The notes: generated by a model not told the origin, from the sequence alone. A DNA stretch of 37,395 nucleotides from Isotricha intestinalis (GCA_023807065.1 JAJJLU010003697.1:1-37395); one strand, 5' to 3'. Numbered from the stretch's first letter, positions 20,373 to 30,483 are shown. Numbers and translations are program-made.

Positions 20373-22058
20373 ATGAAAGAAATAATGCCAATTAGAGATA
20401 AAATAACTTTAGATCCAATAAGTAAATATAGGATATATGGGAGATTTCCTTGGAAATTATTTGTTCATATTTTAATAGTAATAGGAACAACAATGCAAGC
20501 AATTGTTGTAGTAAGTGTAAACACAGATTATATGAGAGCTCAAGAAAAAGTTTTTTATCAAAAATTAGTGAGTGAATCAGAAAAAGCTGTTAAAGATTAT
20601 CCTAGAGTAACTTATTTATATAATATTCAACAATTAAGAGAACATTTACAATTAACTACTAGTAATATGTTTAAATTTGATAATAATTCTCTTGAATTAT
20701 TAGTTTTTAAAGATAATGACGATAAAGATGTTAAATTGAAGAATATTCCTCTCTATATATATTTTAATAAAGAAATTGATGATGCAAAATCTATTATTCC
20801 TATAAAATCTAATTGGAATATTACTGAAAAAGATTATGGTCCTTTTAGTGATAATTATAATGATGACCAAATAAAAACATTTCTAAATTATGTAGAAAAA
20901 TTTGAATTATATTATCAATTTAATACTTATGTACCATTTTACTATAAACAACATTTAGAATGTTTTGGTTGGCAGATTACACAAATATATGATTTTTCAT
21001 TAAGAGCACATTTTATAGTTTCACTAAATATTGAAAAAAAAGCCTGTGAAGATAGAACAGATTTAAAATATTATGAAATTTTCTTTGCAAGATTTTTATG
21101 GGTTCATGTTCTTGTAATTTTTTTTTCAATTATTTCAATGATATTATCATTTAGGTATTTATATACAATAATAAGAATTTTTTGGATTAAAAAAAATATA
21201 AATTTATATGGTAATAATGAAGAATTTTTAAAAGAATATAAAAAAATTGGTGAATTATTAAATAATTGGGAAATATTAAATATAATAGGTAATATATTTC
21301 AATTGGGAAGTGGAATATCTGGATTATTTGATAAAGAAAATATTAATGCTTCAACAGAAATTTTAGTTGGATTTGGTTCAATGTTTGCATATTTTGGTTT
21401 AGGAAAATATTTAGATTATTCTCCTAAATATTCAACAATATATAAAACATTATTTTTTGCCTTTCCTAATGTAATTATATTCTTAATAAGTATTCTTCCT
21501 GTTTTTTTAGGTTTTTCATTTTTAGCTTTATGTATTTTTTGGAGAAGTGAAAGATTTACAAATGTTTCAGATACAATGTTTAATTTATTTGCAATAATAA
21601 ATGGAGATTCAGTTTATGATATAATATCAGATGTAACAAAAGTTAGTTATTTTCTTGGTCAAATGTATGGATATATTTTTTGTATATTATTTATCGTTGT
21701 TGTTATGAATGTTTTTATTTCTATTATTAATGAAGCATATATTTCTTCTAAAATGCTTGATCAGGGCCATTGGATTTATTCTTATATGAAAAATGATCCT
21801 TTGATTTTAAAAGATGATAATCAAGATTTACCTAATATTAAATCTATGACTTCTAAAGAAGTTAAAGAGGAATTAAATAAAAGAATTAATAAATTGGAAG
21901 AAGGTATTGAAAAATGTTATAAATGTATTGAAGATGTTAAAGAAATTGGAGATGAAAATGAAAGGAATAGATTGAAAAATTTGTTGATTGAGAAAATTGA
22001 TAAAATTGAAAATAATATTCTAATTTTAAGACAAATTTGGGAGGAAAGAGAATATTGA
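20373..22058 (+). CDS. Mucolipin (TRPML)-like cation channel
   Basis: The 561-aa protein has TRPML/polycystin architecture. An N-terminal basic stretch precedes TM1 (PWKLFVHILIVIGTTMQAIV, like PWKL...Q in mucolipins). A ~190-residue luminal/extracellular domain follows (about 60-240, with Cys residues), then TM2 (FLWVHVLVIFFSIISMIL) and further segments through ~420. The pore region MFNLFAIINGDSVYDIISDV carries the INGD filter that mucolipins have as NGDD, and S6 is YIFCILFIVVVMNVFISIIN. The C-terminus is a short Lys/Glu coiled coil. Mucolipins release Ca2+/Fe2+ from endolysosomal compartments. The second filter acid (D to S) differs, which could change divalent selectivity. The gene ends in TGA. 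Polycystin-2 is the alternative, but the short length and the NGD filter favour TRPML. Confidence 0.88.
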   Translation: MKEIMPIRDKITLDPISKYRIYGRFPWKLFVHILIVIGTTMQAIVVVSVNTDYMRAQEKVFYQKLVSESEKAVKDYPRVTYLYNIQQLREHLQLTTSNMFKFDNNSLELLVFKDNDDKDVKLKNIPLYIYFNKEIDDAKSIIPIKSNWNITEKDYGPFSDNYNDDQIKTFLNYVEKFELYYQFNTYVPFYYKQHLECFGWQITQIYDFSLRAHFIVSLNIEKKACEDRTDLKYYEIFFARFLWVHVLVIFFSIISMILSFRYLYTIIRIFWIKKNINLYGNNEEFLKEYKKIGELLNNWEILNIIGNIFQLGSGISGLFDKENINASTEILVGFGSMFAYFGLGKYLDYSPKYSTIYKTLFFAFPNVIIFLISILPVFLGFSFLALCIFWRSERFTNVSDTMFNLFAIINGDSVYDIISDVTKVSYFLGQMYGYIFCILFIVVVMNVFISIINEAYISSKMLDQGHWIYSYMKNDPLILKDDNQDLPNIKSMTSKEVKEELNKRINKLEEGIEKCYKCIEDVKEIGDENERNRLKNLLIEKIDKIENNILILRQIWEEREY

Positions 22059-22377
22059 AAAAATAATGTATTATGTTATAATATTTAAAAAGGAAGATTT
22101 TTAATTATTGTTTATTTATTATTTTTACTGATAATAAAATTTATAAAATCTAAAAACATAATGTATTCATTAATTATAATTTTTTAAAATTGGATGATTA
22201 TTTAAAATAAATAATAACAAGGAGAAAAATCATAAGAAAAATAATAGTTTAATATATTTATTTATTTTTAGAGATTTAACAAAAATGTTAAAAGTTCAAA
22301 TCCAATAATAAATAATAAAATTAATTATAACTGAATAATATATATTTTTAACAAAAAAATTAAAAAAATAAAAAAAA
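22059..22377. other. Spacer downstream of the channel gene
   Basis: About 320 bp of A/T sequence with no sustained coding frame. Nothing specific is recognisable. Confidence 0.4.
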
Positions 22378-22532
22378 ATGAGCTCAACAAAAATTGAATC
22401 TCTTTCAAAATATAAATATAAATGTGAAACTAAGTTATATGGCCTAAGAACAAAGAAAGAAATACAAAACATAAAATAAAAAAAAGGAATCAAATACAAA
22501 AAAATAAAAAAGAATTATTGAGATTTTAAAAA
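22378..22532 (+). pseudogene. Short gene remnant before the tandem duplication
   Basis: An ATG at 22378 opens 33 codons reading MSSTKIESLSKYKYKCETKL and ending IQNIK at a TAA. Lys-rich coding-like sequence continues in a shifted frame for a few more codons. Similar broken Lys/Glu/Asn-rich phrases (NGFPFTNNEGFPIKN, VINELEVNYQEEMSIF, LNQEENRFEEI) recur to about 22920. The region looks like a decayed gene; the family is unknown. Confidence 0.4.
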
Positions 22533-23368
22533 GAGGTAAGATAAAGAAGAAAAAGTTTAAATATTAAAATATAATTCATTTAATAAAAACATTGTGTTTA
22601 AAAATGAATTTAAATAAATAAATAATGGATTCCCTTTCACAAATAATGAAGGATTTCCAATAAAGAATTGAGAAAGAAATGAAAAAGAAGATAAAAAGTT
22701 ATAAATGAATTAGAAGTAAATTATCAAGAAGAAATGTCAATTTTTTAAAAAAATAATAATTTTATTCTATCCAATATGACAATAATAAATAAAAAAATAA
22801 TAAAATTAATACTATTGATTAAAAATGACTTAATCAAGAAGAAAACAGATTTGAAGAAATTACATAATTTAACTTTAAGCAAAATTCAAATATTTTTACT
22901 TAAGGAAAAAATAATGAAAATTTTAACTTTCACAAAAATAGAACCTGAAAATTAAATAAATAAAATAATGAAAAAGATTTGAAAATTAACAAGCTTAAAA
23001 TTCCTATTAAATAAAGAAATAAAACAATTAAATAAAAAATAAAAAAAAAATAAAATGAAATATAAATGAATTAATAAAATAAAAAATAACTTATAAAAAA
23101 AATGTTTTATAACTCCTATCGTACAACAAAAGCAGCGATGCGAGAGCGTAATTCAGGAAAATTATCAGGAACAGGTGAAAGTATAATAAATCCAAGAGAA
23201 AGATTATTAAATATTCAGAAAAGAGAGAGATTAAAAGGATTATTAATAACAAAATTTTGTAGAAAATATGGAATTGAACATCCTGAGGAAATTTTAGAAG
23301 GTGAAGTTGAAAAATTTTTAAATGGACAAAAATTAACTGAAGCTGATATTCAAAGATTAGATGCAAAA
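22533..23368 (+). repeat. Tandem duplication, upstream copy (836 bp)
   Basis: This unit starts GAGGTAAGATAAAG and ends in GATGCAAAA within the TPH-like coding sequence. It holds the pseudogenic leader plus the first ~89 codons of the gene. By eye it is identical to the following unit except for a 10-bp insertion near 22604. It is a direct, head-to-tail repeat. Confidence 0.92.
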
Positions 23369-23380
23369 GAGGTAAGATAA
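23102..23380 (+). pseudogene. Truncated 5' duplicate of the TPH-like coiled-coil gene
   Basis: This frame encodes 92 aa. The first 89 or so residues (MFYNSYRTTKAAMRERNSGK onward to RLDAK) are identical to the start of the full gene at 23928. At the duplication junction it picks up EVR and stops. It has the same upstream sequence as the full copy, so it may still be transcribed, but it lacks the whole coiled-coil body. Confidence 0.88.
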
Positions 23381-24194
23381 AGAAGAAAAAGTTTAAATAT
23401 TAAAATATAATTCATTTAATAAAAACATTGTGTTTAAAAATAAATAAATAATGGATTCCCTTTCACAAATAATGAAGGATTTCCAATAAAGAATTGAGAA
23501 AGAAATGAAAAAGAAGATAAAAAGTTATAAATGAATTAGAAGTAAATTATCAAGAAGAAATGTCAATTTTTTAAAAAAATAATAATTTTATTCTATCCAA
23601 TATGACAATAATAAATAAAAAAATAATAAAATTAATACTATTGATTAAAAATGACTTAATCAAGAAGAAAACAGATTTGAAGAAATTACATAATTTAACT
23701 TTAAGCAAAATTCAAATATTTTTACTTAAGGAAAAAATAATGAAAATTTTAACTTTCACAAAAATAGAACCTGAAAATTAAATAAATAAAATAATGAAAA
23801 AGATTTGAAAATTAACAAGCTTAAAATTCCTATTAAATAAAGAAATAAAACAATTAAATAAAAAATAAAAAAAAAATAAAATGAAATATAAATGAATTAA
23901 TAAAATAAAAAATAACTTATAAAAAAAATGTTTTATAACTCCTATCGTACAACAAAAGCAGCGATGCGAGAGCGTAATTCAGGAAAATTATCAGGAACAG
24001 GTGAAAGTATAATAAATCCAAGAGAAAGATTATTAAATATTCAGAAAAGAGAGAGATTAAAAGGATTATTAATAACAAAATTTTGTAGAAAATATGGAAT
24101 TGAACATCCTGAGGAAATTTTAGAAGGTGAAGTTGAAAAATTTTTAAATGGACAAAAATTAACTGAAGCTGATATTCAAAGATTAGATGCAAAA
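23369..24194 (+). repeat. Tandem duplication, downstream copy (826 bp)
   Basis: Same content as the preceding unit, lacking the 10-bp segment, and running straight into the intact remainder of the TPH-like gene. The junction is at a 4-A microhomology (AAAA before GAGG at both breakpoints), typical of slippage or end-joining duplication. Confidence 0.92.
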
Positions 24195-25571
24195 ATTAGA
24201 AAATTATTAATTGAAAAAAACCAATTATCAAATCTTCAAAAAGATTTAAATACTCAAAATGAAAATATTGGAAGTCAAAATTTAAATAATCCAAATTTAA
24301 CAAATCCAAATTATCAAAATACAATAAACACTTTAAATACTTTGAATCCTAATACATTTCAAAATGATGCTCAAAATATGTTAAATTTAGAAAATGAGAA
24401 TTTGAATAAAAAAGGAAAAAAAATATATTTAGATCCGGAAGAAGAATTAGCAGATTTAGAAGCAGAAGAAGCAGCAGCAAATCCAAAAGTTGAAAAGATA
24501 GATTTTTCACAATATGGAAATGAATGGAATGCAATAAATAAATATAAGAAATTAATGTATGATTTAGAATTAGAAGAAGAAAAAATAAGAGAAGAAGATA
24601 CTAAAAGAAGATTAAAAGAAGAATTACAAAATCAAATGAAAGAAAAATATAGAAAAATATATGAAGAAGAATTAAAAGATGCTGAATATAAAAAAATATT
24701 ACAAGAACATGCTGCAAAAATGAGAGAAATTGATAGACAAAAAGAAATTGCTTTAGAAAAACAAAAAGAAAAATTAAGAGAAAGTAGAAAAGCACAAATA
24801 GAAGATAAAAGAATATTAGAAAGAATTGAAGAATTAAAAACAAGAAGATATGAAAGAAGATTAAAAGAACAATATGAAAAAGAACAAGAAGAATTAAGAA
24901 AAAAAGAATTAGAAAATGAAAGATTAAAAGATTTAGCTTTTCAAGAAATTTTAAAAGATAATGCTTTAAGAAGAAAATTAGCAATTCAAAAAGAAAAAGA
25001 AGAAAAAGAATTAGATAGAAAATTAGCTCAAGAACAAATGATGGTTGATAAAAAAAAAGAACTAGAAAGACAATTATATTATAAAAGAATAGAAAGAAAT
25101 GCTGCAAATTTTATGAGTGGAACTGCAAAAGAAGCTTTAGATAAAATGAAAAGAGAACAAGAAGAGGAAGATAAAAAAATAATTGAATATAATATTGAAT
25201 TAAATAGAAGAGAAAGAGAAAAATTAATAAAAGAAGAGCAAGAAAGAGAAAGAAAAAAAGAAGAATTAGCTAAATTTTTAGAAATGCAAATTGCTGAAAG
25301 AAAAAAACAAGAAGAATTCGAAGAACAAATTAATCATGAACAAAGTAGAATATTTAGAATTGATGATCAAAAGTTTAGAGATGATCAAAAAATAATTGAA
25401 CAAAAAATTGAAAGAATGAATAAAAGAAATTTAGAAAAATTATTACAACAAATTAGAGAAAAAAGAGAAAGAGAAATGAAAAATGAAGATATGACTCCTG
25501 AAGAAATTGAAATGAATAGGCAAAATTTAGAAGCTTATATTAAGAGATTAAGAGAAAAGAAAGGAATTTAA
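23928..25571 (+). CDS. Long coiled-coil protein with TPH (trichohyalin/plectin-homology)-like region
   Basis: The 547-aa protein has a small globular-looking N-terminus (about 1-100), ending in helical HPEEILEGEVEKFLNGQKLT. A short Asn/Leu/Thr-rich linker follows (about 115-160). The rest, ~215-547, is a Glu/Arg/Lys-dense continuous helix: LRESRKAQIEDKRILERIEE, RRYERRLKEQYEKEQEELRK, FLEMQIAERKKQEEFEEQIN. This dense charged helix with W/F-poor, RKQ/E heptads resembles the TPH domain of cilium and basal-body proteins (MNS1, CFAP45, CFAP53, trichoplein), many of which are inner-microtubule proteins of axonemal doublets. The family member cannot be named from sequence alone. The start codon is in an A-rich context identical to that of the truncated upstream duplicate. 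Confidence 0.7.
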   Translation: MFYNSYRTTKAAMRERNSGKLSGTGESIINPRERLLNIQKRERLKGLLITKFCRKYGIEHPEEILEGEVEKFLNGQKLTEADIQRLDAKIRKLLIEKNQLSNLQKDLNTQNENIGSQNLNNPNLTNPNYQNTINTLNTLNPNTFQNDAQNMLNLENENLNKKGKKIYLDPEEELADLEAEEAAANPKVEKIDFSQYGNEWNAINKYKKLMYDLELEEEKIREEDTKRRLKEELQNQMKEKYRKIYEEELKDAEYKKILQEHAAKMREIDRQKEIALEKQKEKLRESRKAQIEDKRILERIEELKTRRYERRLKEQYEKEQEELRKKELENERLKDLAFQEILKDNALRRKLAIQKEKEEKELDRKLAQEQMMVDKKKELERQLYYKRIERNAANFMSGTAKEALDKMKREQEEEDKKIIEYNIELNRREREKLIKEEQERERKKEELAKFLEMQIAERKKQEEFEEQINHEQSRIFRIDDQKFRDDQKIIEQKIERMNKRNLEKLLQQIREKREREMKNEDMTPEEIEMNRQNLEAYIKRLREKKGI

Positions 25572-25659
25572 ATTTATTTTTTAAAAACAAAAATTATGAA
25601 ATAAATTTTTTAAATTTTTATTTTCATCTTATATAGATTTTAAATTAATTATTATTATT

Positions 25660-26636
25660 TTATTCTGAAAGTAATTTCTGAGCATATGAAAATAATATTC
25701 TGCTATACTCTGTGTTTTTCACTGAATTTGGATTTTGGTTTTTTTCATTTATTACAGTTTGAATTTCAATTTCTTTATCTTTTATTATTTTTTCTAATTC
25801 TATTATTTTTGTTTTTAAACCTTGTGATTCTATCATTATGATTCATTTTTTGAATTTTCTTGAACTTTTAAATTTAATTCATTAATTTGATTCGTTAAAT
25901 GTTCATTTTCTTGAACTTTTAAATTTAATGCATTAATTTGATTAGTTAAATATTCATTTTCTTGAACTTTTAATTTTAATTCATTAATTTGATTAGTTAA
26001 ATATTCATTTTCTTGAACTTTTAAATTTAATGCACTTATTTGATTATTTAAATAAGAATTTTCTTGATTTTTTTTTTCTAATAATGAATTAAATTCTATG
26101 TTATTTTGCATTAATTCTTTATTTTGATGTTTCATTTCTTCAATTTCTCGAATTGCATTTTCATATTTTATATTATTTTCTGATTGATTAAATGAATCAT
26201 TTGATTTTAATTCATTAATTTCTTTTTTCTGTTCTTCAATAATATTATTTAAGTCATTAATTTTAGATTTATAAGAGCTAATTTCATTAATTAAATTTAT
26301 AATATTTTTTTTTTCAATACTTATTGCTTCTTCACTTTTTTTATTTAATAAAGATGTGGTTTCATTTATTTCATTTTCTTTTAAAGACAATTTTTTTTTT
26401 AATTCCTCAATTAAAATTTCATAACTACTTTTTTCATTTTCATATATATCAAATTGTTTAGCATACATATTTCGGTTTTTAATTATAGTATCTTCTAAGG
26501 TAGTTACTTTTTTATTTAAAATATTTTCTCCTAAAAGAAAAATATCTTCATTTTTCACAAATGTTAAATTATTAAATCTTTTCGGTCCAATAGAATCAAT
26601 ACTATCATTAATATTCAATAAATCAGTATCAACCAT
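25660..26636 (-). CDS. Coiled-coil protein with 17-residue repeats, frame broken near its 3' end
   Basis: The main frame (25836-26636, 266 aa, start MVDTDLLNINDSIDSIGPKR) is a coiled coil from ~60 on. It ends in about four copies of a 17-aa unit like QENEYLTNQINELKLKV. It stops at TAA in KNES*, and an ATG overlaps that stop (TAATG). The overlapping frame (25660-25836, 58 aa, MIESQGLKTKIIELEKIIKD ... SYAQKLLSE) is also coiled coil. A single missing base would fuse the two into one protein of about 325 aa. No short intron explains the shift. Either the gene is a recent mutant, the assembly lost a base, or two overlapping frames exist. Function unknown; probably structural. Confidence 0.68.
25858..26060 (-). 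repeat. 51-bp tandem repeat encoding the 17-aa coiled-coil unit
   Basis: The marker TTGAAC recurs at 25860, 25911, 25962 and 26013 on the plus strand, exactly 51 bp apart. Copies differ at a few bases. The unit is a multiple of 3, so copy number can vary without a frame change. Confidence 0.92.
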
Positions 26637-27265
26637 TGTTAATTTAAAATAATTATTTATTTATTTTAGTTATAATTCAATATTTAAATTTATTTATATT
26701 ATATAAAAAAAGCAATCTTATATATACATATATCAATGAAATATAAAATAATCTTTTATTTAAAAAGGTAAAATTATATTTGAAGAAAAATTTGAATTAT
26801 TTCTTAAAAATTTTTTTAAATTATTCATTAATTCTTCAATAGAAATATATTTTAGATTTTATCATATAATTTTTTAATACTTTTTAAGTCTTATTTTATT
26901 GATTTTCTTTTTTATATGCTTTTACTCCAAAATTCTGTTCTAAAAGCAATTGTTTTTTTTTCTGAAAATATTTGATTATCTCAAATTTCAATTATCAATA
27001 GGATCTTTTTTCTTTGAATCAATGATTTTAAGAATTATTTTTTATTTTTGAACTTTTATTTAATTATTTTTTATTTGAGTGAAAAATATATATTTTTTTG
27101 AAAATTTCGTTCTATTTTTTTATTAGGATTAATCACATTTATTAATAATTTTAATTATTTTATATTTTAGATAATCTCTTAAAATTATGGTTTTTATGTC
27201 TAATCTTTAATAAATTTTCTTATAATAAGATTATAAAATATTATTTATATGATATAAATTCAAAG
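26637..27265. other. 629-bp divergent intergenic region
   Basis: This lies between the starts of the minus-strand coiled-coil gene and the plus-strand MGC protein, and holds both promoters. It is A/T with T-rich tracts. There is no coding frame I would defend and no recognisable motif. Confidence 0.45.
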
Positions 27266-28129
27266 ATGGGATGTTCTTCATGTAGTAATTTAACTAATAT
27301 AAATAATAAAAAATCAGAAGAAATTCTTAATACTCCTTTAAATTATAATTTACCTTTTCCTTCAATATGTATAGATATATCACATAATAATTATAATCAA
27401 GATTTAAAAAATAAAATCATAAGGGCAAAAGAAATTTTAAAAGAAATTGAAATAATAAGAGGAAATTTAGTTTTAAAATTTAATAAATTGCTATTAGAAA
27501 GTGAAGCTTATATTTTTAAAGAAAAGTCCACAGCGTTATTGTTGAGACATTTAATTTATACATTAATTTATGAAAAAAAAGAAGATTTGTGTTATTATGG
27601 TATTTTTTATATTGATGACCCACCTTTTATTTATTCAGATAATTTAAATGAAATACCAATTTATAATAAAATCACAAGTTATATTAATTCTTTAGTTTAT
27701 TTAAGGACTACTTTAAAACAATTTGAAAATTATGAACCTGAATTATTTTTTATTTTAAATGAAATTAATTCAAATAAAATATATTCAAATCAAGATATGA
27801 AAATTTTAGATAAAATTGAAACAGAAATCAAAATTAGCGTTGAATTATTACCAATATTAAGAAGATTTATTGTTCATAATTTATATTCTTTTAAAAAAGA
27901 AATGATTTCTTATGCATCAAATAGAGAATATTATTCAAGTAATATAATAAAATTAATAAAAGAGAATAATAATTTATTTCTCGAAAAAGGAATGTATGAC
28001 TCATTTGTAGAATTAAAGAAAAATAATCAAAAAGAATTAGAATTAATAATATTAGAAAATAACAAAGAAGATTCTAAAAATCAAATTGAAAAAATAATCC
28101 AAATAAATTCAGACACAAATAAAATCTAA
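27266..28129 (+). CDS. Unknown helical protein with putative N-myristoylation signal
   Basis: The 287-aa protein starts MGCSSCSNLT: Gly2 with Cys3, Ser5 and Cys6 fits N-myristoylation with palmitoylation, so it is probably tethered to a membrane on the cytosolic side. The rest is predicted mostly helical and contains no TM segment. Phrases such as LLLRHLIYTLIYEKKEDLCY, INSLVYLRTTLKQFENYEPE and IKISVELLPILRRFIVHNLY suggest a compact helical bundle with an acidic/Asn-rich tail. I do not recognise the family. It is convergent with the MORN5 gene, 156 bp apart. Confidence 0.7.
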   Translation: MGCSSCSNLTNINNKKSEEILNTPLNYNLPFPSICIDISHNNYNQDLKNKIIRAKEILKEIEIIRGNLVLKFNKLLLESEAYIFKEKSTALLLRHLIYTLIYEKKEDLCYYGIFYIDDPPFIYSDNLNEIPIYNKITSYINSLVYLRTTLKQFENYEPELFFILNEINSNKIYSNQDMKILDKIETEIKISVELLPILRRFIVHNLYSFKKEMISYASNREYYSSNIIKLIKENNNLFLEKGMYDSFVELKKNNQKELELIILENNKEDSKNQIEKIIQINSDTNKI

Positions 28130-28285
28130 AATGAAAAATAAAATTAATTAAAAAACAAATATAAATAATAAATGAAAATAAAAATAGATTATTGAATACA
28201 TAAAAAGAAAAAAAAAAAAAAATAAATAAAAACAAAAAAACTAAAAAAAAAAGAAGAATAAAAACTTAAAAATAGCGATATAATA

Positions 28286-28885
28286 TTATTTATTTTTAAT
28301 ATATTTTGTAAATTCATATTCCCTCAAAATATTATTAATAACTTCATCACCTTGTTCAATTTGATCTTGATTTTCTTCAGTAATTTCATCTTTCTTAGGA
28401 TTATACCTACATTTCAATTTGATCCATTCTTCTTCTTCTTCATTAGGTTCTCTCAAATATTTATTATCATAAGTGAAAATAGTTCCTTTTTCAGGAACAT
28501 AATAACCATCTCCAGTATCATAACATCCTTCAGGAATTTCTCTAAATAATTTTTCAGCATATTTATCAATATCTGGTTTTTCAATTCCATTGATTCTTTC
28601 ATGATAAAATCTCCTATCTTTATAAGTACAAAAATCCCATTTATTTGGTTCTTCAAAATCTAATCCATCTGCAAACTGGTAATTACCATTTAACAGTTTA
28701 CCTCTCTCCCATTCTCCTGAATATTTTCCACCATTTGGATATATTAATACTCCCTTTCCGTGAAAACGACCTTTTTCAAATTCTCCATCGTATATTACTC
28801 CGTTTTCAAATGTAAATTTACCCTTTCCGTGAAACCATCCTTCTTTCATCTCTCCTTCGTATTTTCCTTCTCCTATTAGATTCAT
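28286..28885 (-). CDS. MORN5: MORN repeat-containing protein 5 homologue
   Basis: The 199-aa protein has about three MORN repeats at residues 1-75: GKYEGEMKEGWFHGKGKFTF, YDGEFEKGRFHGKGVLIYPN, KYSGEWERGKLLNGNYQFAD. It continues with the MORN5-specific part: NKWDFCTYKDRRFYHERING, REIPEGCYDTGDGYYVPEKG and KYLREPNEEEEEWIKLKCRY. In human MORN5 these positions read WHYCDGYDRRFYTEILNG, IPKGYYDCGDGFYNP and FLRNADDDEHEWI, so the match runs the whole length. MORN5 is linked to motile cilia and sperm flagella; its biochemical role is unclear. A ~40-aa acidic C-terminal extension is added here. The gene is divergent from the CDK-like kinase. Confidence 0.92.
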   Translation of the reverse strand: MNLIGEGKYEGEMKEGWFHGKGKFTFENGVIYDGEFEKGRFHGKGVLIYPNGGKYSGEWERGKLLNGNYQFADGLDFEEPNKWDFCTYKDRRFYHERINGIEKPDIDKYAEKLFREIPEGCYDTGDGYYVPEKGTIFTYDNKYLREPNEEEEEWIKLKCRYNPKKDEITEENQDQIEQGDEVINNILREYEFTKYIKNK

Positions 28886-29240
28886 TTTTTTTAAAGTTAT
28901 TTTTTATGTTATTTTGTTTTTATTTTTTATTTAAATTTATTTTGATTTTTTTTGCATGAAACAATTATTGACCATAAATTTAAAAAAATAATGAGAAAAT
29001 CATTTAATCTATAAAAAAAAGCGTAAATTTAAAGAAAAATGAATGTGTGAACTAAATTTAATTCCCTCTATTATTTAATTTGTATAACAAAAAAATAAAA
29101 TAAAATAAAAATAGAAATAATAATTAAACTTTTTTCTTCCTCACAAAAAAATAAAATATAAATAAATATTATCATTATAAAAATATCTTTAATAAGTTTT
29201 ATTATTATTAAATCAAAATTCAATTAAAAAAAATTATAAA
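28886..29240. promoter_or_regulatory. 355-bp divergent upstream region of MORN5 and CDK-like genes
   Basis: Both genes start outward from this region. The sequence is A/T-rich and no individual element can be picked out. Confidence 0.4.
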
Positions 29241-30230
29241 ATGAAAGTAGAAAACAATGAAGAAACTGAAAAAATAAATAATAATGAAATAATAATCAAT
29301 TCAAAAGAATACAAAATATTAAAAGTATTAGGTTCAGGAGCATATGGAGAAGTATATGAAGTAGAAGATTCATCAGGAAATAAATATGCAATAAAGCAAA
29401 TGAAAATAATTAAAGGAATCCAAAGCATTAGATTTGATATGCTTAGAGAACCAAATTATTTACATTGTGGTCAAAATGAACATTTAGTCAATTTATATGA
29501 AACTACAATAATAAATCCATATCAAGTTGTTTTACTTATGGAATTTTGTGATTTAGATTTAGGTCTTTTTATTGAAAAATATAAACATAATCCTTTAATA
29601 TATAATGAAGAAACAATAAAAAAAATATCTTATCAATTAATCAAAGGAGTAGAATTTTTACATTCAAATTTATTAATGCATAGAGATTTAAAGCCACAAA
29701 ATATTTTATTAAATTTCCCCGAAAAAAACAATGAAGGAAATATAATTAATTTTAATAATTTTATTGTAAAAATAGGTGATTTAGGTTTGAGTAGAAAATA
29801 TTCAATGTTAAAAAGAAAATATACTCCAGGAGTTGGTACATTATATTATAGAGCTCCTGAAATAATTTTAGGTTCAGAACAATATTTTAATAATATTGAT
29901 ACTTGGAGTATTGGATGTATTATTGCTGAATTAATTTTAAAAAGACCCCTTTTTATTGGAAACAATGATAAAACTTTATTAATTGAAATGTGTAAAATTT
30001 ATGGTACATTTAATGATGAAATTTTACCTGGATTAGCATTTTTCCCAAAATATAAAGCTTTTCCTCAATATGAAGCAATTGGATTAATTAATTATTTAAA
30101 AGATAATAAACTTGTTGATGTAAGTGATGATTGTTTTAATTTAATTAAAGATATGTTAGTTCTTGATTCTACTAAAAGAATTCAATTAGAAGAAGCTTTA
30201 GAATCCAATTGGTTTAGAAATTTGAATTGA
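29241..30230 (+). CDS. Cyclin-dependent kinase-like (CMGC) protein kinase
   Basis: The 329-aa protein is one full kinase domain with all catalytic residues: glycine loop LGSGAYGEVYEV, Lys52 (YAIKQM), C-helix QSIRFDMLRE (Glu70) where CDKs have PSTAIRE, catalytic HRDLKPQN (Asp149), Mg-binding Asp180 in DLG (DFG replaced by DLG, as in several CMGC kinases), activation segment YTPGVGTLYYRAPE and DTWSIGCIIAELI. The extra ~10 residues between QN and the DLG loop (NFPEKNNEGNI) are unusual for a CDK. The T-loop has Thr at VGT and Tyr residues near APE. The diverged C-helix means that cyclin dependence is not certain. It ends in TGA. It could control cell cycle or ciliary processes; the sequence does not tell. 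Confidence 0.92.
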   Translation: MKVENNEETEKINNNEIIINSKEYKILKVLGSGAYGEVYEVEDSSGNKYAIKQMKIIKGIQSIRFDMLREPNYLHCGQNEHLVNLYETTIINPYQVVLLMEFCDLDLGLFIEKYKHNPLIYNEETIKKISYQLIKGVEFLHSNLLMHRDLKPQNILLNFPEKNNEGNIINFNNFIVKIGDLGLSRKYSMLKRKYTPGVGTLYYRAPEIILGSEQYFNNIDTWSIGCIIAELILKRPLFIGNNDKTLLIEMCKIYGTFNDEILPGLAFFPKYKAFPQYEAIGLINYLKDNKLVDVSDDCFNLIKDMLVLDSTKRIQLEEALESNWFRNLN

Positions 30231-30483
30231 AAATTTCAATTTTTTTTCATTTAAATATATTAAAATAACCAAATAAATTAAATTTATTATTTAGTAATGA
30301 TTATCTTAAAATTAATTTAAAATTAGAAGAAATAAATTTAAATTTTTTATAAAAATTTTAAGTCAACATATAAAATAGTTTATTTTTTTTCCAACTTTTT
30401 TATCTGAAATTTCATTTCATCTTTTTAAAACCAATTAATTAAATATAATAATCAAAATAAAAAGTTTATTTATTTAAATAAAT

